DNA from: Malaciobacter marinus
Lineage (GTDB): Bacteria > Campylobacterota > Campylobacteria > Campylobacterales > Arcobacteraceae
NCBI RefSeq assembly: GCF_003544855.1
Contig: NZ_CP032101.1
Location: 2,852,001 to 2,916,000 of the forward strand
Direction: 5' to 3'
DNA length: 64,000 bases
In this document: positions 12,961 through 21,866 of the stretch, piece by piece
How positions within the stretch are numbered: the stretch's first letter is position 1
How the letters are laid out: each line of letters starts with the position of its first letter
The notes under the pieces: model-generated
The model's input: only the letters and a program-made list of their open reading frames with translations
What the model was told of the DNA's origin: nothing
Databases searched by the model: none
Translations under genes and position numbers: made by a program

Positions 12961-13656
12961 ATGTATAATAGAGATTATCTAGAACAATCTCAAAAAAATA
13001 CAGCTCAAGACTCATCAAGAGTTGAGATAATGAGCTTTTTAAAAGCTACATATCAATTATTTGCGGGATCACTTTTAGCAGCAACTGCTGGAGCATATAT
13101 TGGACTTGATATAGTTTCAATAATTGCCGGACCAGTAATGTGGATATTATTTGCAATTGAATTAGGATTAATTTTCTTTGTTATTCCTAGAGTTAAACAC
13201 ACTCCAGGTGTAAACTTAGCAGTACTATTTGCATTTACATTTATTACTGGGTTAACAATCGCTCCATTATTAACTGCAATATTTGCAATGCCAGGTGGTG
13301 CATCAATTGTTGGTCAAGCATTTTTAATGACATCAGTAGCTTTTGGTGGGATTTCAATGTTTGCAATGACAACAAGAAGAGATTTCTCTTCAATGGGTAA
13401 ATTTTTATTTATTGCATTAATTATAATGATTGTTGCTGGTATTTCTAATATCTTCATTCAATCATCAATGTTTCAATTAGTAATTGCAAGTGCAGGAGCA
13501 CTTCTTTTCTCAGCATTCATTCTTTATGATACACAAAATATCATAAGAGGTGGATATGATTCACCTGTTGAAGCTGCATTGTCACTATATTTAGATTTCT
13601 TTAATCTGTTTATATCTTTACTACAGATTTTAGGTATTATGAATAGTGATGACTAG
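12961..13656 (+). CDS. Bax inhibitor-1 / YccA-family membrane protein
   Basis: 231 residues with about seven hydrophobic segments after a polar N-terminus of roughly 25 residues. It follows the BI-1 family pattern with ALLFSAFILYDTQNI near 180-195, where the acidic residue sits in the last-but-one helix, and a hydrophobic C-terminus. In bacteria these are predicted pH-sensitive cation (calcium) leak channels or FtsH-associated proteins. The role here is inferred from family. Monocistronic, ending in a strong hairpin. Confidence 0.85.
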   Translation: MYNRDYLEQSQKNTAQDSSRVEIMSFLKATYQLFAGSLLAATAGAYIGLDIVSIIAGPVMWILFAIELGLIFFVIPRVKHTPGVNLAVLFAFTFITGLTIAPLLTAIFAMPGGASIVGQAFLMTSVAFGGISMFAMTTRRDFSSMGKFLFIALIIMIVAGISNIFIQSSMFQLVIASAGALLFSAFILYDTQNIIRGGYDSPVEAALSLYLDFFNLFISLLQILGIMNSDD

Positions 13657-13682
13657 ATACTAACTCCTTTTGGAGTTAGTAT
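13657..13682 (+). terminator. Hairpin after BI-1 gene
   Basis: ATACTAACTCC and GGAGTTAGTAT form a perfect 11-bp stem with a TTTT loop immediately after the stop codon. No true T-run follows, so it may work with other factors or as a 3' end stabiliser. Confidence 0.6.
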
Positions 13683-13702
13683 TATACTACTATATATAAA
13701 TT

Positions 13703-14107
13703 ATGAAAAAAAATAATCTAAGACTTATTGATGCTAATCTAAATAGATTAAGAGAGGGTATTAGAGTTGTAGAAGATATCTTTCGATATATCTATGATGA
13801 TAAAATAACTGCTTCTAAATTAAAAGAGTTAAGACATCAAAGTAGAATTGATAATTATAAAGATTTACTTCAGTCTCGTGATATTAAAAATGATGTTTTA
13901 AAAAAATCAACAAACAGTGAACAAAATAGAAAAAACCTAGAATCAATACTTATTGCAAATTTTAAGCGTGCACAAGAGAGCGCTAGAGTATTAGAAGAGT
14001 TTTGTAAATTAGTTTCTAGTAAAGATAGTGAAAACTTTAAATATATTAGATATGAACTTTATGACTTAGAGATTGTTCTAACAAATATTACTTCAAACTC
14101 TAAGTAG
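13703..14107 (+). CDS. ThiD2-family protein (stand-alone)
   Basis: 134 residues. The N-terminal LRLIDANLNRLREGIRVVED and the repeated later pattern FKRAQESARVLEEFCKL are typical of the ThiD2 domain, which often occurs fused in front of thiamine phosphate synthase ThiE. ThiD2 proteins have been described as strictly monofunctional hydroxymethylpyrimidine-phosphate kinases in thiamine synthesis. Here the domain is encoded alone, with no ThiE part and none nearby. The 3' end overlaps the convergent bioC-like gene by 49 bases. The domain call is good; the activity is inferred. Confidence 0.75.
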   Translation: MKKNNLRLIDANLNRLREGIRVVEDIFRYIYDDKITASKLKELRHQSRIDNYKDLLQSRDIKNDVLKKSTNSEQNRKNLESILIANFKRAQESARVLEEFCKLVSSKDSENFKYIRYELYDLEIVLTNITSNSK

Positions 14108-14751
14108 TTTAAATTATACTCTTTATACAATTTTTTTGCATCTTTAAAAGATAAAGAGCTATCTCCACTTACTCCTGAATTTTTAATATAATCAAACATC
14201 TCTTTTTTATTATCAAACTCTAAATTATAAGTATATTTCTCAAATTCACAATCAAAACTATTTAAAAATGCCTTTTTTATACTCTCTTCATTTAATATTG
14301 GTGATTTTTTATTTGTTATTTTTTGAATGCTTTTAAAAGTATTTGAAGTAAAAAGTACTGCATTTATATTATTTGTAGATTCTGCAAGTTTTGATACAAG
14401 TTTTGGTAGATTTTTTGACCATTGTAAAGCAGATGCAGATACAACTGTATCAAACTTATAATTTTTTAAAAAATCAAAAAATTCATCAGTATCAAAATCA
14501 AAACACTCAACTTTTACTTTTTTATTTCGTGGATGAAGCTTGCACATTGAAGAAGCAAAGTCAACTGCACAATAAAAATCCACTTCCCAATCAATATTTT
14601 TATAAACTTGGCCTGAACCACAACCTAACTCTAAAATAGTTTTAGGCATACTGTTTATATCTCTAATTAATGCTTTTGCAATGATTTGTTGAATAATATT
14701 ATTGTTATTATAATTTTTTGCATGTTTTGTAAATTCATTTTGTACAGACAT
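14059..14751 (-). CDS. bioC: BioC-like malonyl-ACP O-methyltransferase
   Basis: A 230-residue class I SAM methyltransferase. The SAM-binding glycine loop LELGCGSG is at 40-47, and motif IV-like VVSASALQW is at 103-111. The C-terminal MFDYIKNSGVSG around 185-196 matches the segment shared by BioC proteins. BioC masks malonyl-ACP by methylation so that fatty acid synthesis can build the pimeloyl chain of biotin. No other biotin gene is in view. A different small-molecule methyltransferase remains possible. Confidence 0.65.
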   Translation of the reverse strand: MSVQNEFTKHAKNYNNNNIIQQIIAKALIRDINSMPKTILELGCGSGQVYKNIDWEVDFYCAVDFASSMCKLHPRNKKVKVECFDFDTDEFFDFLKNYKFDTVVSASALQWSKNLPKLVSKLAESTNNINAVLFTSNTFKSIQKITNKKSPILNEESIKKAFLNSFDCEFEKYTYNLEFDNKKEMFDYIKNSGVSGDSSLSFKDAKKLYKEYNLNYLEFEVIFVRTISKS

Positions 14752-14861
14752 ATAAAATTTTATCTCTTTTAAAGTTTATTATTTAGATTTTTTTGCATTT
14801 TAGCTATATCTTAATAAGTTTTAGATAAAATAAACAGCATTTTTAAAAAAGGACAACAAAT

Positions 14862-15209
14862 ATGACCTCTACACTATTAATAGTTCAATTTGTATTAGCT
14901 ATTATATTAACAATAACAATTTTACTTCAAAAAAGCTCTAGTATTGGACTTGGTGCTTATAGTGGAAGTAACGATTCACTATTTGGTGCAAAAGGACCTG
15001 GTAGTTTTTTATCAAAAGCCACAATGGCAATAGGATTAATTTTTGTTATTAATACCTTAGTTCTTGGGTATATGTACAATGAACAAAGAAATAAAAGTGC
15101 TATTGATAATGTAAAAATCAACACTTTAATTCCTAACAAACCAGAACAAAAAAATGAACAGTCAGCACCAGCTGCACCTACTGCACCTAGTGTTCCTGCA
15201 ACTAAATAA
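14862..15209 (+). CDS. secG: Preprotein translocase subunit SecG
   Basis: 115 residues with two transmembrane helices (about 4-22 and 52-70) joined by the family loop LLQKSSSIGLGAYSG and GSNDSLFG, then a hydrophilic tail rich in Pro and Ala. SecG helps SecYE and SecA move proteins across the inner membrane. It leads a plus-strand run with the deacetylase, frr and pyrE genes. Confidence 0.93.
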   Translation: MTSTLLIVQFVLAIILTITILLQKSSSIGLGAYSGSNDSLFGAKGPGSFLSKATMAIGLIFVINTLVLGYMYNEQRNKSAIDNVKINTLIPNKPEQKNEQSAPAAPTAPSVPATK

Positions 15210-15226
15210 AAATAAGAAGTAGAAGT

Positions 15227-16171
15227 ATGAAATATCTACTACTTCTTATAATATCTTACTACTATTTAAGTGCTAACGCGCATGTATTCGTTTATCATAG
15301 ATTTGGTGATAGTAAACATGCAAGTACAAATACAACACTTAAAGAACTAGAAAAAGAGTTTACGTATTTTAAAGACAATGGGTATGAAGTTGTAAAACTA
15401 TCACAAATTATTGAAAAAGTTAAAAATAAAGAGGAAATACCAGATAACTGGGTAGCATTAACTATTGATGACTCTTATAAAAGTTTTTATAAAAATGGTT
15501 TGCCAATTTTCAAAAAATACAACTATCCATTTTCTTTATATGTATATGTTGAAGCAACTCAAAAAGGCTATGGAGATTTTATGACTTGGGATGAGTTAAA
15601 AGATGCTTCTAAATATGGAGAAATTGGTTTACACTCTTATTCTCACCCTCATCTTACTAAAATCTCAAAACAAAAAGTTTTTAATGATACAAAAAAATCT
15701 TTTGAAGTATTTGAAGAAAAATTAGGTTTTAAACCTAAATCATATGCATATCCTTATGGAGAGTATAATGAACAAATCAAAAATACATTAAAAGAGTTTA
15801 AATTTGATTATATATTAAATCAAAGCATAGGAACTATAAATAAAAATTCTGATGTTTATGATATAAACAGAATAGCTCTTGTAGGGAAAGTTAACTTAGA
15901 ACAAAAATTAAGATATAAAACTTTAGAAGCTCAATGGCTAGAACCATTAAAATATCCTAAAGATGGTGTACTTAAAAGAGTTCATGCAAGAGTTGATTCA
16001 AAGATAAAAACTATAAAACTATATATTACAGGTTTTGGATGGCAAGATGTAAAAGTAAATAATGGCATAATTGATGTAAAATTAGATCTTAAGTTAAAAA
16101 ACTCAAGAACAAGAGTTATATTAAGTCCTGATTACTTTACAGTTGCAAACAAGATTATAATTAAAGATTAA
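15227..16171 (+). CDS. Exported polysaccharide deacetylase-like protein
   Basis: 314 residues with a signal peptide (1-18, cleavage near SANA-H). A NodB-type deacetylase domain follows: YHRFGD at 23-28, the catalytic pair TIDDS with D81-D82, and the metal-binding HSYSHPH (H136, H140). The C-terminal 80 residues form a separate beta-rich part. The family removes N- or O-acetyl groups from cell-envelope polysaccharides. It starts 17 bases after secG and precedes frr, so it is likely co-transcribed. The substrate is unknown. Confidence 0.82.
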   Translation: MKYLLLLIISYYYLSANAHVFVYHRFGDSKHASTNTTLKELEKEFTYFKDNGYEVVKLSQIIEKVKNKEEIPDNWVALTIDDSYKSFYKNGLPIFKKYNYPFSLYVYVEATQKGYGDFMTWDELKDASKYGEIGLHSYSHPHLTKISKQKVFNDTKKSFEVFEEKLGFKPKSYAYPYGEYNEQIKNTLKEFKFDYILNQSIGTINKNSDVYDINRIALVGKVNLEQKLRYKTLEAQWLEPLKYPKDGVLKRVHARVDSKIKTIKLYITGFGWQDVKVNNGIIDVKLDLKLKNSRTRVILSPDYFTVANKIIIKD

Positions 16172-16190
16172 TATTTAAAAGGAGAACAAA

Positions 16191-16748
16191 ATGTTAGAAG
16201 AAATTTATACTGAAACAAAAGAGCATATGGAAAAGTCTATTGAAGCTTTAAGAAGAGACTACAAAAGTTTAAGAACGGGAAAAGTATCAACTTCAATATT
16301 AGATGGAATTAAAGTTAGTTATTATGGAACACCAACTGAATTAAACCAAGTTGCTTCTGTACTATCACCAGATGCAACAACAATAGTTATATCACCATGG
16401 GAAAAAAATCTTGTTCAAGATATTGAAAAAGCTATAAATGAAGCTAATATTGGAGTAAATCCAAATAATGATGGAGAAGCAGTTAAGTTGTATTTCCCTC
16501 CTATGACTGTTGAGCAAAGACATGAAGCTGCAAAACAAGCAAAAGGTATGACAGATAATGCAAAAGTTGCAATTAGAAATGTAAGAAAACATGCGAATGA
16601 TAAAGTAAAAGTATTACATAAAGATAAAGAAATAACTGATGATGAAAATAAAAAAGCATTAGATGAAATTCAAAAAATTACTGATTCATATGTAACAAAA
16701 GCAGATGATACATTTAAAAATAAAGAACAAGAAATTTTAACGGTATAA
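16191..16748 (+). CDS. frr: Ribosome recycling factor
   Basis: 185 residues, the exact usual size. RRF splits post-termination ribosomes with EF-G. The C-terminal helical domain carries the typical [19 protein letters not shown] region and the terminal helices of the three-helix bundle. AAGGAG precedes the ATG. It lies 4 bases upstream of pyrE. Confidence 0.96.
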   Translation: MLEEIYTETKEHMEKSIEALRRDYKSLRTGKVSTSILDGIKVSYYGTPTELNQVASVLSPDATTIVISPWEKNLVQDIEKAINEANIGVNPNNDGEAVKLYFPPMTVEQRHEAAKQAKGMTDNAKVAIRNVRKHANDKVKVLHKDKEITDDENKKALDEIQKITDSYVTKADDTFKNKEQEILTV

Positions 16749-16752
16749 TTGA

Positions 16753-17361
16753 ATGAATGTAGAACAAATATATAAAGACTCACAAGCATTGTTAGAAGGT
16801 CACTTTAAATTAAGTAGTGGTAACCACTCAAAATTTTATTTACAATCAGCAAAAGTTTTAGAAGATCCTAAAACTGCAAAGGTTTTAGCACAAGCTTTAG
16901 CAAAACAAATAAAAGATAGTAACATCAAAATTGATGCAGTATGTTCTCCAGCACTAGGTGGTCTTGTAGCAGGTTTTGCATTAGCAACTGCACTTGATGT
17001 AAGATTTATCTTTGCAGAACGTGTTGAAAAAGAGATGACTATTAGAAGAGGTTTTGAGGTACAAGAAGGTGAAAATTATATTATCTGTGAAGATATTATA
17101 ACAACAGGTGGTTCAGCTCTTGAAGCCGCAAAACAAATAGAAAACAATGGTGGAAATGTTGTTGCGTATGCAGCTCTTGCAAATAGAGGTTTTTGTTCAA
17201 GACAAGGAAGTAATATTAAAGCAAAAGAAAACTGTAAATTACCACTTGATAAACCACTTTTTGCACTTGAAGATTTTACATTTGAGATATATTCTCCAGA
17301 AGAGTGTCCAATGTGTAAAGAAGGAAGTGTAGCATACAAGCCAGGAAGTAGAGGAAACTAA
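16753..17361 (+). CDS. pyrE: Orotate phosphoribosyltransferase
   Basis: 202 residues. It converts orotate and PRPP to OMP in pyrimidine synthesis. The PRPP loop reads [13 protein letters not shown] at about 113-125, preceded by the [11 protein letters not shown] segment at 64-74. The C-terminus contains an ECPMCKEG segment with two cysteines, seen in the longer variants of this enzyme. It is packed between frr and an RDD gene. Confidence 0.93.
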   Translation: MNVEQIYKDSQALLEGHFKLSSGNHSKFYLQSAKVLEDPKTAKVLAQALAKQIKDSNIKIDAVCSPALGGLVAGFALATALDVRFIFAERVEKEMTIRRGFEVQEGENYIICEDIITTGGSALEAAKQIENNGGNVVAYAALANRGFCSRQGSNIKAKENCKLPLDKPLFALEDFTFEIYSPEECPMCKEGSVAYKPGSRGN

Positions 17362-17365
17362 GTTT

Positions 17366-17833
17366 ATGAGATGGAGAGATGTAAAACATAATAAAACTAA
17401 TAAACAAGAGACAATTATCAAAGAAGATAATTCAAACCCTTGTGCATCTCTTTTTTCTAGATTTAAATCCTTTCTAACTGATTCATTTTTAATAACTACT
17501 CCTATTACTTACTTAGTAATATACTTAGTTTTAAACGGAGGAGAAGATTTTGCCCAAAATAGAGCTTATGGGTGGAGTCTGATTCTTGGTATTAGTGCAG
17601 TTATAATTTTATTTTTTTGGTATGTGAAACAACAAACACCAGGAATGAAAGCTTACTCTTTAAAAATTGTAACTTTAAAGTATCAGAAAATAACTTTTTT
17701 ACAAGCAGCCTTAAGATATATTGCTACATTAGTTTCAATTATTTCTATTTTCTTAATGTTTTTACCTTTTTTACATAAACAAAAAAAGAGTTTTCAGGAT
17801 TTGATATCAAGAACAATTATAATTGATGAATAA
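17366..17833 (+). CDS. RDD-family membrane protein
   Basis: 155 residues with a short basic N-terminus and three hydrophobic segments. RFKSFLTDSFLI near the first helix and the QQTPGMKAYSL motif between helices two and three are RDD family marks. Some relatives act as Na+/H+ antiporters, but most have no assigned role. It starts 5 bases after pyrE and is followed at 6 bases by an MFS gene. Confidence 0.8.
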   Translation: MRWRDVKHNKTNKQETIIKEDNSNPCASLFSRFKSFLTDSFLITTPITYLVIYLVLNGGEDFAQNRAYGWSLILGISAVIILFFWYVKQQTPGMKAYSLKIVTLKYQKITFLQAALRYIATLVSIISIFLMFLPFLHKQKKSFQDLISRTIIIDE

Positions 17834-17838
17834 TCTCA

Positions 17839-18918
17839 ATGCTTTTTTTTAGTATATCTGCATTTTATTTTTTTTACTTTGCAGCAGTTGGTATTTATGT
17901 TATATTTTTACCAAAGGTATTACAAGATGTAGGATATGATGCTCTTGATATAGGTTTTATACTTGCACTTGCTCCTTTAATGAGATTTGCAACTCCTTTT
18001 TTATTCTTAAAACATATAAACTTAAATCAAACGGTTTTTAAAATTGCTTTATTTACATCAATATTCTGTGCAATACTTTTTTACTTTACACTAAATAATT
18101 TTTATGCATTTATGTTTAATAATGCAATTTTAGGAGCTTGTCTTAGCCTAATTTTACCTTATCTTGAAATCTTGGCAATAAAAGATTTAGGTAAAGATAA
18201 ATATGGAAAATCAAGACTTTTTGGTTCAATTGGATTTATGTTAATTTCTTTAATATTGGCAAGATTTCTAACACAGCCAAAAATTGCATTGGATTTTTAT
18301 CTATTTGTAATAAGTATGATGGTTATATTCTCTTTAATATTACTTCGTTTTGATGTTTCACATGAAACTCAAAATCAAGATACATATGAAAATTTTTCTT
18401 TTACCAAGCATTGGACATTTTGGGTATGCTTATTTTTAATGCAAATAAGTTTTGGTGGTTTTTATAATTTTTTCACTATTTATGAAACAGCACATGGAAT
18501 CAGTCTAGAAATGACATCATATCTTTGGTCATTTGGTGTTATATGTGAGATTTTAATGCTTTATTTTCAAGGACCTTTGTTAAAAAGAAATCTTATAAAA
18601 ATAATCAAATTTTGTTTACTACTAACAACTTTTAGATGGTTACTATTATATTTGTATCCTGATTCACTAATGATAACATTCTTATCGCAAAGCTTACATG
18701 CTTTTTCATTTGGACTATTTCATAGTGCTGTAATAATATACCTTTACTCTTTATACGAAAATAAAAAACTTGCACAACAATTCATGTATGGAGTTGCATA
18801 TGGACTTGGAGGTTTTTTAGGTGCTTTAATAGCAGGTTGGTTATATGGAGCAAATCTATTTTTATATAGTGCTATATTTTCAGCACTTGCATTTTTAGTA
18901 ATTATCAATAGAAAATAA
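17839..18918 (+). CDS. MFS transporter, HcaT/MFS_1-like
   Basis: 359 residues with about 11-12 hydrophobic segments. The YGKSRLFGSIGFM stretch near 128 matches the loop typical of the MFS_1-like group that includes the phenylpropionate permease HcaT and nucleoside permeases. It is the last gene of the secG-frr-pyrE run. The substrate is unknown. The start is the ATG 6 bases after the RDD stop. Confidence 0.8.
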   Translation: MLFFSISAFYFFYFAAVGIYVIFLPKVLQDVGYDALDIGFILALAPLMRFATPFLFLKHINLNQTVFKIALFTSIFCAILFYFTLNNFYAFMFNNAILGACLSLILPYLEILAIKDLGKDKYGKSRLFGSIGFMLISLILARFLTQPKIALDFYLFVISMMVIFSLILLRFDVSHETQNQDTYENFSFTKHWTFWVCLFLMQISFGGFYNFFTIYETAHGISLEMTSYLWSFGVICEILMLYFQGPLLKRNLIKIIKFCLLLTTFRWLLLYLYPDSLMITFLSQSLHAFSFGLFHSAVIIYLYSLYENKKLAQQFMYGVAYGLGGFLGALIAGWLYGANLFLYSAIFSALAFLVIINRK

Positions 18919-18921
18919 AGA

Positions 18922-19659
18922 TTACTCTATTTGCATAACTAATAGTTTAATATTCTTTTTCTCTTGTATTTCAACTAACTTTAAACCCTCAATATTTGAA
19001 GCTAAAAATTCAGCAATTGAACTTATGTTATTAGTTGCTAAATGCTTTAATAAAATACCCCTGTAATGTTTTGCCCAATGACTAACTACTTTATTATCTT
19101 TTAGAAATTTAAAAGTTAATACATTTGCTTTTTTAACTTTATAGAATTTTTCATAATGCCCTGCTCTTAAATCTATTATCTCTTCACCTAAATAATCATC
19201 AAGAGCTAAACTAAAGTTTTCTAAATAAAACTTTTCTACATTTATATTAGGTAGTTTTGCACCTTGCTTATATTTATAATCAGGTATCAAATCAGAAGCT
19301 TTAATTGGACCAAAAAGATTAGAAAATAAAACTACATTATCATCTATATAAGCTTTTTGCTTATTGTCTAAACTATCATAAGCTAATGCATCAAAAGCTA
19401 CTCCATTATATCTTTGAATAGCTTTCATTGTGGGCTTATTTTTAAGTGATTGTTTATACCTTTTTACTTCTTCAATTTTTTTTAATCCAAACCATTTTGA
19501 CAACTCTTGTAAATCTAAACTTTTTATATGATTTTCATAAAGTTCAAATATCTCTTCTCTTTTAGAAAATAATTCTTTTAAAAAAAAGTTTTCTTCACAA
19601 TATGGTTTTGAATCTCCATTTGGGTTTTTAGTTTCAGCTGGGGCTAAAAGTATTTTCAA
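18922..19659 (-). CDS. yaaA: YaaA (UPF0246) peroxide-stress protein
   Basis: 245 residues. Begins MKILLAPAETK and carries the family segments YNGVAFDALAYDSL near 84-97, VVLFSNLFGPIKASDLIPDYK, and a basic SHWAKHYRG region. YaaA lowers free intracellular iron during hydrogen peroxide stress in E. coli and binds DNA with a helix-hairpin-helix-like part. It stands 12 bases downstream of the YchJ-like gene, with which it may be co-transcribed. Confidence 0.88.
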   Translation of the reverse strand: MKILLAPAETKNPNGDSKPYCEENFFLKELFSKREEIFELYENHIKSLDLQELSKWFGLKKIEEVKRYKQSLKNKPTMKAIQRYNGVAFDALAYDSLDNKQKAYIDDNVVLFSNLFGPIKASDLIPDYKYKQGAKLPNINVEKFYLENFSLALDDYLGEEIIDLRAGHYEKFYKVKKANVLTFKFLKDNKVVSHWAKHYRGILLKHLATNNISSIAEFLASNIEGLKLVEIQEKKNIKLLVMQIE

Positions 19660-19671
19660 TTAATTTCCCTT

Positions 19672-20082
19672 TTATAAAAATATTCCATCTACATAATACC
19701 ATTTGCCATCTACTTTTAAGAACCTACTTTTTTCAGTAAAGGAAGCATCTAGATTATTTTGATATAAAGTAGCTTTAAAAGTGACAAAACTCTCTTCTTT
19801 ACCATCAATACTTTCTAAAATTTCACAATTTTGAAAATCAGTATATGAACAAAAATTTAAAATATCGTTTTGCCATCTTTTTCTATTTTGAGTAAATTCA
19901 GGGTTGTTAAAATGAGTAGTATCAATAATATAGTCAATTTTACATAAAGCAAAAGCACTATATCGTGAACGCATTAGTTCCAATGCAGTTTTTGCAGGTT
20001 TACCATCATGAAGCTCTTTACAGCACTTCTTATATTTTTTATCACTTCCACATATGCATTTAGAATTTATCGATATTTTCAA
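19672..20082 (-). CDS. YchJ-family SEC-C motif protein
   Basis: 136 residues. The N-terminal SEC-C zinc motif has C9, C11, C20 and C21 (CICGSDKKYKKCC), followed by LMRSRYSAFALCKIDYIIDTTH, the hallmark of UPF0225/YchJ. The remaining part has the NTF2-like fold expected for the family. The function is unknown; zinc binding is predicted. Confidence 0.85.
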   Translation of the reverse strand: MKISINSKCICGSDKKYKKCCKELHDGKPAKTALELMRSRYSAFALCKIDYIIDTTHFNNPEFTQNRKRWQNDILNFCSYTDFQNCEILESIDGKEESFVTFKATLYQNNLDASFTEKSRFLKVDGKWYYVDGIFL

Positions 20083-20180
20083 AGGTATCCTTGTGAATTA
20101 ATATAAACATTATTCTATCACAAGTTATTTAAATTATAAAAGTTATATAAAAGTAAAATCACTTTTATATAACTTGAATT

Positions 20181-20426
20181 TTATTTTGAGTTATATTCCT
20201 TGCTATTTTTTATTTTAAAAACAAGTTTATCTCCAAATCCTCTAATCTTTTTTAAGTCTTCAATTTTATTGATTTTATTTGATTTTCTATAATCAATAAC
20301 TGCTTGTGCTTTTTTCTCACCAATTCCTTTAATAGCCATTAGTTCTTGCTTACTTGCAGTATTAAAATCAATATTTGCTAATAAAAAAGCAAATGATAAC
20401 AATAAACCTAAAAATATTTTTTTCAT
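20181..20426 (-). CDS. comEA: ComEA-like helix-hairpin-helix protein
   Basis: 81 residues. A signal peptide or anchor (1-18) is followed by NTASKQELMAIKGIGEKKAQ and a second hairpin IRGFGDKLVFKI. This double HhH is the DNA-binding part of ComEA, which pulls incoming DNA through the periplasm during natural transformation. The short length, with only signal and HhH, is usual in this phylum. Monocistronic. Confidence 0.82.
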   Translation of the reverse strand: MKKIFLGLLLSFAFLLANIDFNTASKQELMAIKGIGEKKAQAVIDYRKSNKINKIEDLKKIRGFGDKLVFKIKNSKEYNSK

Positions 20427-20486
20427 AATTTCCCCTTTATAAAAATAATAAATTTTATTATATCATAATAATATAAAAAATTATCA

Positions 20487-20594
20487 CTAAAGTTTTCTTT
20501 TATGTTTAATTTTATCTTTATCCTTATTTGGTTTTTTATAAAGTGTATTTGAAAATATTAACTCAAGTGTATAGTATGTAACTGGTATTGTCAT
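20487..20594 (-). CDS. Possible small membrane protein (about 35-45 aa)
   Basis: In the 300-base gap 20427-20726 an open frame on the minus strand encodes MTIPVTYYTLELIFSNTLYK and then a strongly basic tail ending KRKL. From the ATG at 20594 it gives 35 residues. The frame stays open upstream through a further hydrophobic stretch, but the only codon suitably placed after the AAAAGGA sequence near 20635 is ATA, a very rare start. The hydrophobic-plus-basic layout looks like a real small membrane protein, but no family is recognised. Confidence 0.3.
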   Translation of the reverse strand: MTIPVTYYTLELIFSNTLYKKPNKDKDKIKHKRKL

Positions 20595-20726
20595 AATGCT
20601 AATAAATATTATATATACTAAATCTATTTTTTATCCTTTTTAAATTTAAAGTATTGATTATACTTTATTATTTTATAATTTAGCCAAAATTATGTATTAT
20701 ATAAATATAAATTTTAAGGAGAGTGA

Positions 20727-21122
20727 ATGGATGAAATGAAATTGCCACTAGAACTTTTATCAGCGGGACTTTCTATAATAATAGTTATAGCTATATTCAT
20801 AAAAGTTTTTCAATACAAACAGAAGTTAGATGTTCTAAAAGAGATGGATAGAAGAAAAGATATGCTTAAGCTAACAAAAGAAGATAAAGAGTATATTGAT
20901 TTAAATTTAAAAGAATACAGTGAAAAACTAGTTAAGGTTGAGGGATTAACTAGATTATTATTCCCTATATTTATAACAATTGGTGCTATACTATTTTTAC
21001 TTTTTTCTTTTGAAGAGACTTTAATTCACTTAAATGTAATTATTGTTGCTTATATTTATCTTCAAATACATAGAATTCATACAAGAAACTATACTAAATT
21101 CTTAGAAGAATTAAGTAAATAA
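20727..21122 (+). CDS. Conserved-looking small membrane protein, function unknown
   Basis: 131 residues. One hydrophobic helix lies at about 8-27. A charged, helical stretch of about 50 residues (30-72) follows, then two hydrophobic helices (about 74-92 and 97-111) and a short basic tail. GGAGAG precedes the ATG. I do not recognise the family. It is convergent with ung and separated from comEA by a divergent gap. Confidence 0.6.
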   Translation: MDEMKLPLELLSAGLSIIIVIAIFIKVFQYKQKLDVLKEMDRRKDMLKLTKEDKEYIDLNLKEYSEKLVKVEGLTRLLFPIFITIGAILFLLFSFEETLIHLNVIIVAYIYLQIHRIHTRNYTKFLEELSK

Positions 21123-21132
21123 TATTCATTAT

Positions 21133-21783
21133 TTACCATAAAATAGTTTGTTTATTTTTACTTTTTAATATCTCATTTGCTTTACTAAAGTGCTTACATC
21201 CAAAAAAACCTCTGTATGCAGACAAGGGACTTGGATGTGGAGCAGTTAATATATAATGCTTTGAAGTATCAATTAATTTACTTTTTGAAATAGCAGGTGC
21301 TCCCCAAAGTAAAAATATAACATCTTTACAATTCTCATTTATATATTTAATAATATTATCTGTAAAAATCTCCCAGCCTAATTTATGATGTGATTTTGGT
21401 TTTGACTTTTCAACTGTTAAAATTGTATTTAAAAGTAATACTCCTTGTTTTGCCCAAGAAGTTAAATCTCCATCTTTACAAATTGAATCATTTTGTAAAT
21501 CTTCTTTAATCTCTTTTAGTATATTTACCATTGAAGGAGGATTTTTAATATTACTTGGAGTTGAAAAAGCTAAACCTTGTGCTTGTTTTTCTCCATGATA
21601 TGGGTCTTGTCCCAAAATTACTACTTTTAAATCATCAAAATTTGTTAGAGAAAAAGCTTTGAATATATTCTTTTTTTCTGGAAAAACTATTGTTGTTTTA
21701 TACCTTTTATCTATTTGTTCTTCTAACTTTTTATAATAATCTTTACTCATTTCATCATCAATTATTTCTTTCCAAGAGTTCAT
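21133..21783 (-). CDS. ung: Uracil-DNA glycosylase (family 1)
   Basis: 216 residues. It removes uracil from DNA in base excision repair. The catalytic water-activating motif GQDPYHG is at about 58-64, and the DNA-intercalating HPSPLSAYRGFFG loop is near 183-195. I chose the ATG at 21783 because AAGGAG lies just before it. The longer frame starting with TTG at 21798 would place the ribosome binding site inside the gene. Confidence 0.95.
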   Translation of the reverse strand: MNSWKEIIDDEMSKDYYKKLEEQIDKRYKTTIVFPEKKNIFKAFSLTNFDDLKVVILGQDPYHGEKQAQGLAFSTPSNIKNPPSMVNILKEIKEDLQNDSICKDGDLTSWAKQGVLLLNTILTVEKSKPKSHHKLGWEIFTDNIIKYINENCKDVIFLLWGAPAISKSKLIDTSKHYILTAPHPSPLSAYRGFFGCKHFSKANEILKSKNKQTILW

Positions 21784-21866
21784 TTTTCTCCTTAACAATA
21801 ACTATTCATTCTTTATTAATAATAATTTAAATACTATATCATAATTAAAAAAAACGAAGGTTTAAA

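Noticed and set aside
21784-21798. Five extra residues at the Ung N-terminus from a TTG.
   Set aside because: The AAGGAG site lies inside this extension and points to the ATG at 21783.
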